Source: an uncultured Prevotellaceae bacterium (lineage in GTDB: Bacteria; Bacteroidota; Bacteroidia; Bacteroidales; Muribaculaceae). From it: DNA of 40,774 nucleotides. This document shows, one piece after another, positions 7,887-15,680 of the stretch. How positions within the stretch are numbered: position 1 is the stretch's first letter; every line of letters starts with the position of its first letter. Below the pieces are notes generated by a model, which saw nothing but the letters and a program-made list of their open reading frames with translations, had not been told where the DNA came from and ran no database searches. Both the position numbers and the translations under genes were made by a program. The stretch is taken from assembly GCA_900318345.1 (NCBI GenBank), contig ONKD01000044.1, positions 1-40,774 on the forward strand, written 5' to 3'.

Positions 7887-9242
7887 TTATTTTGGTACAC
7901 TCTTAAGGGTCTGTGCGATATCTTCATCCGAAATCTGGTAGTTCATCAGGTCGCCATTCAGGTATTGCTCATAAGCGCTCATGTCAATCAGGCCATGCCC
8001 CGAGAGGTTGAACAAGATGACCTTTTGCTCTCCGGTCTGTTTGCACTTCTCGGCCTCACGGATGACAGCGGCAATGGCATGGCCCGATTCGGGGGCGGGG
8101 ATGATGCCCTCGGTGCGGGCAAACAGCATCGCGGCATCGAAGGATTCCAGCTGCGGAATATCCTCACCACGCATCAATCCGTCCTTCAACAACTGCGAGA
8201 TGATCATGCCGGCCCCGTGATAGCGCAGGCCGCCCGCGTGGATGTTGGCAGGCTTGAAACTATGGCCCAGCGTGAACATCGGCAGCAGGGGGGTGTAACC
8301 GGCCTCGTCACCGAAGTCATAGCGGAATTCGCCCCTTGTCAATTTGGGACAACTCTCGGGCTCGGCAGCAATGAACTCGGTCGTCCTGCCGTCCTTCAGG
8401 TTGTGTCGCATGAACGGGAAGGCGATGCCGCCGAAGTTTGACCCGCCGCCAAAGCAGGCAATCACCATATCAGGATACTCCCCGGCCATGGCCATCTGCT
8501 TCTCGGCCTCCAGGCCAATGATGGTTTGATGCAGGCCCACGTGGTTAAGCACCGATCCCAGGGTATACTTGCAGTTGGGCGTCGTCATCGCCAGTTCCAC
8601 AGCCTCTGAAATTGCTGTTCCCAGCGAACCGGGGTGCTGCGGGTCACGGGTGATGATGTCCTTGCCGGCACGGGTGGACATCGAGGGCGAGCCCGTCACC
8701 GCCGCGCCGAAGGTGCGCATGATGGACGAGCGGTAAGGCTTCTGCTGCATCGAGATTTTCACCTGATAGACTGCCGATTCCAACCCGAAGACTGAGGCGG
8801 CATAGGCTAGGGCGGCGCCCCATTGCCCGGCACCGGTCTCGGTGGTGACGTTGGTGGTGCCTTCTTGCTTGGCATAGTAGCACTGGGCCAGGGCGGAATT
8901 GACTTTGTGTGAGCCCAGCGGGTTGACCGACTCATTCTTGAAATAGATGTGAGCAGGCGTCTGCAAGGCCTCTTCGAGAGCATAGGCGCGAACGAGGGGC
9001 GTCGAACGATAAGCCTTGTATTTGTCCATGACCTCGTCGGGAATAGGGATGAAGTCGTGCTCGGTGTCCAGTTCCTGAACACAACACTCCCGAGGGAAGA
9101 TGTGGGCCAAATCGTCTACACCTAGGGGTTGCTTGGTAGCGGGATGGATGGGCGGCATGGGTTTGTTGGGCATGTCGGCCTGGATATTATACCATGCTGT
9201 AGGCAACTCGTTCTCTTGCAGAATAAATCTCTTTTGTTTCAT
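7887..9242 (-). CDS. trpB2: TrpB2-type tryptophan synthase beta chain
   Basis: The 451-residue PLP enzyme is longer than classical TrpB (about 400) and matches the TrpB2 (TIGR01415-like) branch: the extended N-terminus with LPTAWYNIQAD, ESVNPLGSHKVNSALAQCYY with the PLP lysine at K113, TETGAGQWGAALAYAAS, and the glycine loop CFGGGSNFGGIAFPF. It joins indole and serine (or phosphoserine) to make tryptophan. No trpA or other trp genes are near, so it may salvage free indole, for example indole released by other gut bacteria. It is monocistronic behind a leader (9274-9463) that looks like a Trp attenuator. Confidence 0.92.
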   Translation of the reverse strand: MKQKRFILQENELPTAWYNIQADMPNKPMPPIHPATKQPLGVDDLAHIFPRECCVQELDTEHDFIPIPDEVMDKYKAYRSTPLVRAYALEEALQTPAHIYFKNESVNPLGSHKVNSALAQCYYAKQEGTTNVTTETGAGQWGAALAYAASVFGLESAVYQVKISMQQKPYRSSIMRTFGAAVTGSPSMSTRAGKDIITRDPQHPGSLGTAISEAVELAMTTPNCKYTLGSVLNHVGLHQTIIGLEAEKQMAMAGEYPDMVIACFGGGSNFGGIAFPFMRHNLKDGRTTEFIAAEPESCPKLTRGEFRYDFGDEAGYTPLLPMFTLGHSFKPANIHAGGLRYHGAGMIISQLLKDGLMRGEDIPQLESFDAAMLFARTEGIIPAPESGHAIAAVIREAEKCKQTGEQKVILFNLSGHGLIDMSAYEQYLNGDLMNYQISDEDIAQTLKSVPK

Positions 9243-9273
9243 CTTTCTTAATGTATTATTATTAATAATGTTT

Positions 9274-9305
9274 AAAAGGCCTGTCGCGAGAACGACAGAC
9301 CTTTT
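9274..9305 (-). terminator. Attenuator terminator in the trpB2 leader
   Basis: On the minus-strand RNA a 13-bp stem (AAAAGGUCUGUCG with CGACAGGCCUUUU) closes a 6-base loop and ends in UUUU, 31 bases before the trpB2 ATG. One pair is G-U on this strand but would be a C-A mismatch on the other, so the hairpin belongs to the trpB2 transcript. Confidence 0.75.
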
Positions 9306-9332
9306 ATTCTATTTTGCAATCTTAATGATTTC

Positions 9333-9340
9333 AAATGGTC
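9333..9340 (-). promoter_or_regulatory. Candidate antiterminator segment
   Basis: GACCATTT on the minus strand, 7 bases after the leader stop codon, can pair with AAAAGGTC (9298-9305), the 5' arm of the terminator, in 7 of 8 positions. A ribosome finishing the leader would cover it; one stalled at the Trp codons would leave it free. Confidence 0.5.
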
Positions 9341-9347
9341 AAGCGAC

Positions 9348-9404
9348 TCACGACTTTTTCAATCTTGAGTTGCGCCACCACCAAAATGCTGAAATCATTG
9401 CCAT
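9348..9404 (-). CDS. Trp leader peptide (18 residues, three consecutive Trp codons)
   Basis: The minus-strand reading frame MAMISAFWWWRNSRLKKS ends with TGA at 9348-9350. Three TGG codons in a row (9375-9383) are very unlikely by chance in such a short frame placed between a consensus promoter and an intrinsic terminator. It starts 28 bases downstream of the -7 element. A second Met at residue 3 could also start. The product is presumably not a functional protein: its translation would sense charged tRNA-Trp and control whether RNA polymerase reads on into trpB2. Confidence 0.75.
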   Translation of the reverse strand: MAMISAFWWWRNSRLKKS

Positions 9405-9431
9405 TATTATCTCATATTTATGTTATCGATG

Positions 9432-9463
9432 CAAATATATAACCACTTTTTGATTCGGGCCAA
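9432..9463 (-). promoter_or_regulatory. trpB2 promoter
   Basis: On the minus strand TTG (9461-9463), 21 bases, then TATATTTG (9432-9439). Transcription would start about 20 bases before the leader peptide ATG. Confidence 0.7.
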
Positions 9464-9546
9464 GAAAAATCGGGAAAAAATGACCCATTGACCCGAACAA
9501 CTACAAGAATCGGTTACTGAAATTTTTCTTAGGGGGCAAAATGAAA

Positions 9547-9579
9547 AACCGTAGGTGGCCAATTAGCGCACCTACGGTT
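9547..9579 (-). terminator. Terminator of the pepD operon
   Basis: AACCGTAGGTG (9547-9557) and CACCTACGGTT (9569-9579) form a perfect 11-bp stem. The minus strand then reads TTTCATTTT. It follows the 59-residue gene by 20 bases. Confidence 0.75.
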
Positions 9580-9599
9580 CGATCACGAAAAAAATTTTT

Positions 9600-9779
9600 T
9601 TATTTAGCGGGTTCCCATTTGCAACGCACGGGCGATACAATGGCACCCTCTTTCTTCAACGCGGTAAAGGCTTTGTCAACGACCTTGCGGTCGAGGCCGG
9701 TCAGTTCGGCTACTTTTCCAGCATTGAGGGGTTCGCCAGCTTTACGCATGGCTTCCAGAATTTGCTCTTTCTCGTTCAT
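9600..9779 (-). CDS. Small winged-helix DNA-binding-like protein (59 residues)
   Basis: The frame starts at ATG 9779 (MNEKEQILEAMRKAGEPLNA) and ends at 9600. The sequence reads as a compact winged helix: helix 1 EQILEAMRKAG, then AGKVAELTGLDRKVVDKAFTALKKEG as the helix-turn-helix, and the wing AIVSPVRCKWEP. I recognise this as a conserved short Bacteroidales protein often annotated as MarR-like or HTH; no target is known to me. It follows pepD by 23 bases and shares its terminator, so the two are probably co-transcribed. Confidence 0.8.
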   Translation of the reverse strand: MNEKEQILEAMRKAGEPLNAGKVAELTGLDRKVVDKAFTALKKEGAIVSPVRCKWEPAK

Positions 9780-9802
9780 AATCTTATAGTTAATTAAGTG
9801 AA

Positions 9803-11221
9803 TTACTTCTTCACGGGAGCCTCCTCGAGGGCCTTAACCAGCAGTTTCCAGAAGGGCTCGGCTGCGGGGATGTAGGCGCGCTCGATAGTGGTGTGCGGGC
9901 TGCGCAGTGTGGGACCGAAGCTCACCACGTCCATGTGAGGATACTTGCCCAGGATGATCGAGCACTCCAGGCCGGCGTGGTCAACTTGCACGATGCCGTC
10001 CTCGTTGAATAGCTGCTTGTACAGGTCGAGCAGCATGTGCAGGGCCTCGCTGTCGGGATTGGGATCCCAGCCGATGTAGTCACCGCCGGTCTCTACCTTA
10101 AAGTCGGCGAGGTGGAAGCAGGTCATCAACATCTTGACGATGTAGTCCTTCATGTCCTCGCGGGCCGAGCGGGCCAGGATCTTAACCGAAGCCTTGCCGT
10201 CCTCGATGTCGATGATGGCGAGGTTGCTCGAGGTCTCTACCACGTTGGGATAAGCGGGGATGAAGCGCACAACGCCGTCGTGGCAGGCATACAGGGCGCG
10301 CAGGATGGTCGTCTGGTCGTCGAGCGCCATCTTCATCTTGGGACGGTCGATAGCCTTCATGGTCAGGTCAACGTTGTCCTCGATGAACTTGAACTCGCTC
10401 TCAAACTGGGCCTTCATCGTCTTGACGAGCTTCTTCAGGCCCTTCAGGTTATCCTCGGGCACAACCACTACGGTCTCGGCCTTGAATGGGATAGCGTTGC
10501 GCATGTTGCCGCCATGCCAGCTCACCAGGCGGGCCTTGTGGTCCACGATGGCCAGTTGCAGCAGGCGTGCCATCAGCTTGTTGGCGTTGGCACGGCCCTC
10601 ATGGATCTCGAGGCCGCTGTGGCCGCCCTTCAGGCCCTTGAGGGTGATGCGCACGGCAGTGTCGCCGCTGGCGGTCTTCACCTCATTATACTTGCGCGTG
10701 CAGGTAACGTCGATACCACCGGCGCTACCGATGACGAACTTGCCCCACGTCTCGCTGTCGAGGTTGAACAGGATGTCGCCCTTCATCTGACCCTTGGGCA
10801 GGTCGTTAGCGCCATACATGCCAGTTTCCTCGTCCTTGGTGATCAGGCCCTCGATGGGACCATGCTTGAGGGTGTTGTCCTCCATGACTGCCATGATGGC
10901 TGCCACGCCCAGACCGTCATCAGCGCCCAGCGTGGTGCCGCGGGCCTTGATCCACTCGCCGTCGATATAGGGCTCGATGGGATCCTTCTCGAAGTTGTGC
11001 TTCGACTCGGGCGTCTTCTGGGGCACCATGTCCATGTGGGCCTGCATGGTGATGCACTTGCGGTTCTCCATGCCCGGAGTCGCGGGCTTGCGCATCACGA
11101 TGTTGCCAGCAGGATCCTGGAAGGCCTCCACGCCCACCTTCTTGGCGAAGTCGAGCAGGAATTGCTGGATTTTCTCAACATGTCCCGAGGGACGGGGAAT
11201 CTGCGTCAGCGCAAGATGCAC
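9803..11221 (-). CDS. pepD: Aminoacyl-histidine dipeptidase (M20), 5' end frameshifted
   Basis: The frame gives 472 residues of an M20C dipeptidase: LTQIPRPSGHVEKIQQFLLDF, the metal motif TMQAHMDMVPQK, GTTLGADDGLGVAA, and the catalytic ITKDEETGMYGA. It should cleave X-His and other dipeptides in the cytoplasm with zinc. The open frame begins only at a GTG (11221). The likely true start is ATG 11250 (MNEIEKLQPT), but that frame stops at 11206-11208, and the VWxxF segment that normally precedes LTxIPRPSG is missing. A short deletion with frameshift has therefore hit the first 15 or so codons. If real, translation from GTG 11221 might still give a truncated protein. Confidence 0.85.
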   Translation of the reverse strand: MHLALTQIPRPSGHVEKIQQFLLDFAKKVGVEAFQDPAGNIVMRKPATPGMENRKCITMQAHMDMVPQKTPESKHNFEKDPIEPYIDGEWIKARGTTLGADDGLGVAAIMAVMEDNTLKHGPIEGLITKDEETGMYGANDLPKGQMKGDILFNLDSETWGKFVIGSAGGIDVTCTRKYNEVKTASGDTAVRITLKGLKGGHSGLEIHEGRANANKLMARLLQLAIVDHKARLVSWHGGNMRNAIPFKAETVVVVPEDNLKGLKKLVKTMKAQFESEFKFIEDNVDLTMKAIDRPKMKMALDDQTTILRALYACHDGVVRFIPAYPNVVETSSNLAIIDIEDGKASVKILARSAREDMKDYIVKMLMTCFHLADFKVETGGDYIGWDPNPDSEALHMLLDLYKQLFNEDGIVQVDHAGLECSIILGKYPHMDVVSFGPTLRSPHTTIERAYIPAAEPFWKLLVKALEEAPVKK

Positions 11222-11308
11222 GTCGGTTGCAGTTTTTCAATTTCGTTCATTTCCTTGATTCTGTTAATGTCTTATAGGTTTAAAAATGAATGGATTTGTA
11301 TTCGGCTG

Positions 11309-11316
11309 CAAATATA
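11309..11316 (-). promoter_or_regulatory. -7 element of pepD
   Basis: TATATTTG on the minus strand, 58 bases before ATG 11250. No exact TTG at the -33 spacing. Confidence 0.45.
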
Positions 11317-11446
11317 ATGAAAAAGTTTCTAGTTACTAATCCTTTGCCCTTAGTTTTTTGTTCTTTTTCAGACAACTTTATGCTCGCTGTGCGAGCAGTT
11401 TAAAGTTTAGAGGTTAGAGTTTAGAGAGGCATCCGCTTCCTTGCCT

Positions 11447-11547
11447 CACGCAAAGGCGCGAAGACGCAAAGAGTTTAGGCATCCGCACACTCTTAACTGT
11501 CCGCGAATTAGACGAATTGAACTAATTTGGCATCCGCACTCTTTATT
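11447..11547. repeat. 101-bp direct repeat, copy 1
   Basis: Identical over all 101 bases to 11816-11916. It starts CACGCAAAGGCGCGAAGACG and ends CCGCACTCTTTATT. Flanks upstream (GGCATCCGC...TTGCC) are also similar, so the unit is longer but diverged. Confidence 0.9.
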
Positions 11548-11815
11548 CTGAGGGTTGGCGGGCACTTGCCCTGTTTCAAAACGGCAAAAAGCAATGGGTG
11601 GTTTTTGGCTTCATTTTTCTAATTAGCTGGTTTTCAGTCATGTGTTTGTTTGCTGCAAATGTAGGAGGGTGGTGCGGGATTGTTAACGAATTGTTAAAAG
11701 CAGGCTTTGCCACCTCCAGCACAAAAGTACCATCCACCTCCTCTAAGGGTCAATGCCAAAAAGAAACTAACGCATTAATGCTCGCAGTTTAGAGGGGCAT
11801 CCGCTATCGTTGCCC

Positions 11816-11916
11816 CACGCAAAGGCGCGAAGACGCAAAGAGTTTAGGCATCCGCACACTCTTAACTGTCCGCGAATTAGACGAATTGAACTAATTTGGC
11901 ATCCGCACTCTTTATT
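11816..11916. repeat. 101-bp direct repeat, copy 2
   Basis: Identical to 11447-11547, lying 369 bases downstream in the same orientation. A shortened relative (GACGCAAAGGCGCGAAG) occurs at 13240-13256. Confidence 0.9.
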
Positions 11917-12021
11917 AAAAAACTACGGATTTTTCTGAATATTCTGAACGCATTCGCACGATTGATTAATTGAAGACAAGAAATACAATGAGAACTATTT
12001 TTTAAGTCGTTGTTTTTTGGC

Positions 12022-12051
12022 TTGTTTTTATCGGGATTATTCTTATATTTG
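12022..12051 (+). promoter_or_regulatory. Promoter of the DUF285/dockerin gene
   Basis: TTG (12022-12024), 19 bases, TATATTTG (12044-12051). It lies inside the longest open frame, which supports the later start at 12083. Confidence 0.65.
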
Positions 12052-12082
12052 CGGTAATTATTTACTTGTACTCAAAATCGCT

Positions 12083-12997
12083 ATGAAAAAGAATAATCTA
12101 CTCCTTCGTTTTGCTGTCCTAGTGACGGCCCTGATGTGCACCCTTGGCGCCAGCGCCCAGGAGGCCTATGCTTGCTACACGTCATCGAACACGACACTCA
12201 CGTTCTACTACGACAACGATCGTAGCTCCCGCTCGGGCACGACCTACGATCTGAACACTGGCTATAACTATCCCGACTGGTACACTGATGGCACCAATTT
12301 CAATGTGACCAAGGTGGTCTTTGACCCGTCGTTTGCTGGTGCCCGCCCGACGTCCACCATCTATTGGTTCTTTGGTTTGTCTAATCTTCAATCCATCACG
12401 GGCCTGGAGTACTTGAACACCAGCGAGGTTACCGATATGGCTTGGATGTTCTTTTACTGTACAAATCTGACGAGCCTTGAATTGAGCCACTTTAACACGT
12501 CCAAGGTAAACTCAACGTATAACATGTTGGGTTACTGCCAAAGCCTAACAAGCCTTGACCTGAGCAGTTTCAACACATCCCAGGTGATCAGTATGAGTAG
12601 CATGTTCGATCATTGCGTCAATCTGCGGACCATCTATGTGGGCGATGGCTGGAATACTGCTGCCGTGACGTATTCCGATAGAATGTTCGCTGAGTGCACC
12701 AGCCTGGTGGGCGGCCAGGGCACAACCTACGATGCCAACCATGTGGATGCAGCTTATGCCCACATCGACGGTGGCCTCAGCAACTCCGGCTACTTCACCG
12801 CGAAGAACGCTGGCCTGCGTGGCGACGTGAACGGCGATAACGATGTGAACATCAGCGACGTGACAGCATTGATTGACCTGCTACTGGGCGGCGGCACCAT
12901 TAGCAATTCTGCTGCCGATTGCAACCAAGACGGACAGGTAAGCATCAGCGATGTGACCGTCCTCATCGACTACCTGCTGAGTGGCAACTGGCCTTGA
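12083..12997 (+). CDS. Secreted BspA/DUF285 repeat protein with dockerin tail
   Basis: I chose ATG 12083 because it opens a signal peptide (MKKNNLLLRFAVLVTALMCT, then LGASAQ) and sits 31 bases after a consensus promoter; the frame is open further upstream. The 304-residue protein has about three BspA-type (DUF285) units of the pattern LNTSEVTDMAWMFFYCTNLT, FNTSKVNSTYNMLGYCQSLT and FNTSQVISMSSMFDHCVNLR. The last 60 residues are a paired dockerin (GDVNGDNDVNISDVTALIDL and DCNQDGQVSISDVTVLIDYL). DUF285 repeats are found on surface proteins and may mediate adhesion or protein contacts. No catalytic domain is visible. Confidence 0.85.
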   Translation: MKKNNLLLRFAVLVTALMCTLGASAQEAYACYTSSNTTLTFYYDNDRSSRSGTTYDLNTGYNYPDWYTDGTNFNVTKVVFDPSFAGARPTSTIYWFFGLSNLQSITGLEYLNTSEVTDMAWMFFYCTNLTSLELSHFNTSKVNSTYNMLGYCQSLTSLDLSSFNTSQVISMSSMFDHCVNLRTIYVGDGWNTAAVTYSDRMFAECTSLVGGQGTTYDANHVDAAYAHIDGGLSNSGYFTAKNAGLRGDVNGDNDVNISDVTALIDLLLGGGTISNSAADCNQDGQVSISDVTVLIDYLLSGNWP

Positions 12998-13040
12998 TGC
13001 CCACGTTGCGAGCAAGCTCGCAAGATATAGCTTAAAGTGG

Positions 13041-13168
13041 GGGTGTGTCATAATTCATTTGCTGGAATATTAACCGCCCTGCGGGCGGGAAATTAAGACA
13101 AATTTTGTATTAAAATTATAATAATTAAAATTTTTATTATGTAACGACATTGCAATTATGACACAGCC
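13041..13168. mobile_element. MITE-like element, copy A (complete)
   Basis: About 128 bp bounded by the inverted repeats TGTGTCATAATT (13044-13055) and AATTATGACACA (13154-13165). The interior is very AT-rich with one GC palindrome near 13073-13089. Partial copies occur at 21318-21447 (opposite orientation) and 33669-33812. It has no coding capacity and would depend on a transposase elsewhere. Confidence 0.65.
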
Positions 13169-13354
13169 TCATTCACTTCGATTGATTTGAAGACGGTAGT
13201 CGAGCATACACGTATGCACTAACGAAAACCCCACGCTAAGACGCAAAGGCGCGAAGTATTTAGGTTTTGCTCACAAGGGGCTTGCATAATAGTTAAACCT
13301 AACGACTAAAACCTTTTATGCTTTTGTCATTATACGGTTCTTTCGTTTTTTTTG

Positions 13355-13362
13355 TATCTTTG
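13355..13362 (+). promoter_or_regulatory. -7 element of the amylase gene
   Basis: TATCTTTG, 50 bases before ATG 13413. No TTG at the normal spacing. Confidence 0.45.
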
Positions 13363-13412
13363 CGCAATCGCAAGTGTGAGTGTTTGAGTTTAATCACAAG
13401 ATTTTAGTATAT

Positions 13413-14819
13413 ATGAAGAAGATTTTTTCTATCGTTTTGATTGCCCTCATGGGTTTGATGGCTGGCGGCGCGTCGGCTGCCGAGGCTCCTCAAGGCAATA
13501 ATGAGATTATTCTGCACGCGTGGTCGTGGTCGTTTAACACCATCAAGGAGCATCTGCCCGAGATCAAGGCCGCTGGCTACACAATCGTGCAGACGTCGCC
13601 CATCAACGAGTGCGTCGTGGGCGAGGGCGGCGGCCGCCAATTGTTCGGCCACGGCAAGTGGTATTACCACTATCAGCCGACCGACTGGACCATCGGCAAC
13701 TACCAGCTGGGCACGCGCGACGAGTTCAAGGCGATGTGTGCCGAGGCTACCCGCCTGGGGCTGCGCGTCATTGTGGATGTGCTGCCCAACCACACGGTGA
13801 TTGACCGCACACAAATCAACGCGCGCCTCGATAGCGCTGTGCATGGCCGCGAGAACCTGTTCCACGCCAATGGTCTGTGGCCCATCAAGGACTACAGTGA
13901 CCGCTACCAGTGCACGACGGGCGAGATGGGTACGCTGCCCGACGTGAATACCGAGAACCCTGACTTCCAGTACTACTACATGCAGTTTGTCAACGACGTA
14001 CTGGCCTGCGGTGCCAGCGGTTTCCGTTACGACACGGCCAAGCACATCGGCCTGCCCGGCGAGATGTGCGACCCCAAGTCGCCCGAGAACGACTTCTGGG
14101 AGGTGGCCATGGGCCGCAAGGCTGTCAAGGGCCTCAGGTTGGCTGTGCCACGCGAGCAACTGTTCATCTATGGCGAGGTGTTGCAGGACCGCAATGTGCC
14201 CGAGCAGGGCTATGCCGAGTATATGGACCTGACTGCCAGCAATTATGGCTGGGTGCTGCGCAACGTGCTCAACAAGCATGATGCCCGTGCTGACAACCTG
14301 TTGACCTGGCACCACTCGGTGGATCCCGCCCACCTGGTGACCTGGGTGGAGTCGCACGACACCTATTGCAACGAGCATGCCTCGGCCGGCATGAGCGATG
14401 AGCTCATCCGCCTGGGATGGGTCTTCCTGACCGCACGCCAGTATGGCACGCCGCTGTTCTACTCCCGTCCTCACGGCAGCACTCGCGACAACTATTGGGG
14501 TGACAACGAGATTGGCAAGGTGGGCAATGACGAGTTCAAGCACCCCGTGGTGAAGGCTGTCAACGAGTTCCGCCATCGCAATGTCAATCAGCCCGAGAAT
14601 ATCGTCTATAGCGAGAACGGCAAGCAGATCATCGTCGAGCGCGGCAATAAGGCCGCTGTGGTCATCAACCTCGACGAGCAGCAGGCCCAAGTTGCGATCC
14701 CCGTCACCCTGAGCAACGGCAAGTACCGCGACGTGGTGACCAAGCAGCGCCTGCAAGTGAAGAAGGGCGTCCTCAAGGGCACCCTCGCGCCGATGACGGC
14801 CTACGTTATCTACAAATAA
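13413..14819 (+). CDS. Secreted GH13 alpha-amylase
   Basis: ATG 13413 opens a signal peptide (MKKIFSIVLIALMGLMAGGA), so I prefer it to the upstream open frame. The 468-residue protein has the four GH13 regions: VIVDVLPNHT (region I), GFRYDTAKHIG with the nucleophile D207 (II), FIYGEVL with the acid/base E255 (III) and WVESHDTYCN with D316 (IV). It should hydrolyse alpha-1,4-glucans outside the cytoplasm. It ends without a starch-binding or dockerin module and has no lipobox. It stands alone; the SusCDE locus at 35 kb is the nearest glucan-uptake candidate. A hairpin at 14844-14868 follows. Confidence 0.92.
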   Translation: MKKIFSIVLIALMGLMAGGASAAEAPQGNNEIILHAWSWSFNTIKEHLPEIKAAGYTIVQTSPINECVVGEGGGRQLFGHGKWYYHYQPTDWTIGNYQLGTRDEFKAMCAEATRLGLRVIVDVLPNHTVIDRTQINARLDSAVHGRENLFHANGLWPIKDYSDRYQCTTGEMGTLPDVNTENPDFQYYYMQFVNDVLACGASGFRYDTAKHIGLPGEMCDPKSPENDFWEVAMGRKAVKGLRLAVPREQLFIYGEVLQDRNVPEQGYAEYMDLTASNYGWVLRNVLNKHDARADNLLTWHHSVDPAHLVTWVESHDTYCNEHASAGMSDELIRLGWVFLTARQYGTPLFYSRPHGSTRDNYWGDNEIGKVGNDEFKHPVVKAVNEFRHRNVNQPENIVYSENGKQIIVERGNKAAVVINLDEQQAQVAIPVTLSNGKYRDVVTKQRLQVKKGVLKGTLAPMTAYVIYK

Positions 14820-14843
14820 CGGCTAGCGCCGTATTATGCAGGA

Positions 14844-14868
14844 GAAAAATGAATCCGATTCATTTTTC
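14844..14868. terminator. Bidirectional terminator between amylase and kinase gene
   Basis: GAAAAATGAAT (14844-14854) pairs with ATTCATTTTTC (14858-14868) around CCG. A-run and T-run arms suit both convergent genes. Confidence 0.65.
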
Positions 14869-14871
14869 GAC

Positions 14872-15621
14872 TTAAAGTTCGAGGGGGAAGGGTGGTTGCG
14901 CGTGGCGGCGCTGGTAACGGGTCCAAAATGCGGTGCGGGCCTCCATCGTGAGACGGACGGCCTCGTCCTCGTCAAAGCCGCGGCCCTGGGCGTAGCTGCG
15001 CGCGATGAGTTCGATGAAGCGCTTGGGACCCCATAGGCGGCGCATGGCGGCACACCCGTCCTTGATGCTGACCAGGCCAAAGTGCATGCGGTTGATGTCC
15101 ACCACGGCGAAATGGTATCCGTCAGCATCCTTGTCCCACAGGATATTGCCAGGGGAGAAGTCGAGGTGGAGCACCTCTCGATCGTGCATCATGGCAGTGA
15201 AGCGGCCCAGTTCACGCGCCATTTCCTCGTAGGAGCCCTCGCGGGCATCGCCGAACTCATAGAGCGTGTGCCGCAAGGGCGACTGGACACTCACAAAATA
15301 GCATTCTTCAAGCAGGCCGAGGCGGTTGCGCTGCTCAATATAGGCGATGGGCTCGGGGGTGGCAATGCCGCGCTCCAGCAGGCGGGTGGGGTAGGTGAAG
15401 GCGCGCAGACCCTTGGGTTGACGGATGCCCAGGGAATAGATCAGGCGGTTGGGTTGCCGCGGAACGCAGTAGCGCTTGGCGTTGACCAATGTGCCGTCGG
15501 GAGCCTCGATGACGCGCAACTGGTTGCGGTTGTCATAGATGACCTCGCCCAGTTGCTCGAATTGCTCTGGCAACTGTTCCAGCCACTTCTTGAGGTGCTC
15601 ATATTTCTTATTAATCATCAT
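14872..15621 (-). CDS. Lipopolysaccharide-kinase (Kdo/WaaP, InaA) family protein
   Basis: The 249-residue protein has a eukaryote-like kinase core: LVNAKRY with a probable ATP-binding lysine (K49), VLHLDFSPGNILW with catalytic D154 and metal-binding N159, and VVDINRM with D175 in the DFG position. This matches the Kdo-kinase/WaaP/InaA family, which phosphorylates lipid A-core sugars at the inner membrane. It is the last gene in a row of same-strand genes, 59 bases after the ABC ATPase, which could fit an envelope role for the group. The exact sugar target is unknown. Confidence 0.8.
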   Translation of the reverse strand: MMINKKYEHLKKWLEQLPEQFEQLGEVIYDNRNQLRVIEAPDGTLVNAKRYCVPRQPNRLIYSLGIRQPKGLRAFTYPTRLLERGIATPEPIAYIEQRNRLGLLEECYFVSVQSPLRHTLYEFGDAREGSYEEMARELGRFTAMMHDREVLHLDFSPGNILWDKDADGYHFAVVDINRMHFGLVSIKDGCAAMRRLWGPKRFIELIARSYAQGRGFDEDEAVRLTMEARTAFWTRYQRRHAQPPFPLEL

Positions 15622-15680
15622 GCTTAAAAAAGCCTAACAAGGCGGTATGTCATCATTCGCCTCAAGTGGCTGTTCCCACT

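Larger units (their letters stand above)
11251..12082. other. Repeat-rich intergenic region
   Basis: This 832-base gap holds the pepD promoter, two copies of an exact 101-bp repeat, and the promoter at 12022-12051. An open frame at 11598-11792 has no recognisable features and probably is not a gene. Short blocks reading GTTTAGAG and GGCATCCGC recur around the repeats. Confidence 0.6.
12998..13412. other. Intergenic region with MITE-like element
   Basis: No gene is seen. It holds a small perfect hairpin (13006-13023), a MITE-like element (13041-13168), a short copy of the GACGCAAAGGCGCGAAG motif (13240-13256) and the amylase -7 element. Confidence 0.6.

Noticed and set aside
10037-11317. Long plus-strand open frame (426 codons) opposite pepD
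   Set aside because: It mirrors pepD codon by codon, shows no domain, and arises from the high third-position GC of the real gene.
11598-11792. 64-codon plus-strand frame in the repeat region
   Set aside because: No promoter, no recognisable domain, and it spans sequence that is otherwise repeat-flanked and non-coding.
13006-13023. Hairpin TTGCGAGC/GCTCGCAA after the DUF285 gene as a terminator
   Set aside because: The stem is only 8 bp with a 2-base loop and no T-run follows; similar GCTCGC blocks occur in the nearby repeats.
13404-14756. Long minus-strand open frame (450 codons) opposite the amylase
   Set aside because: The amylase has all four GH13 regions; the antisense frame has low-complexity Val/Leu/His content and no motifs.
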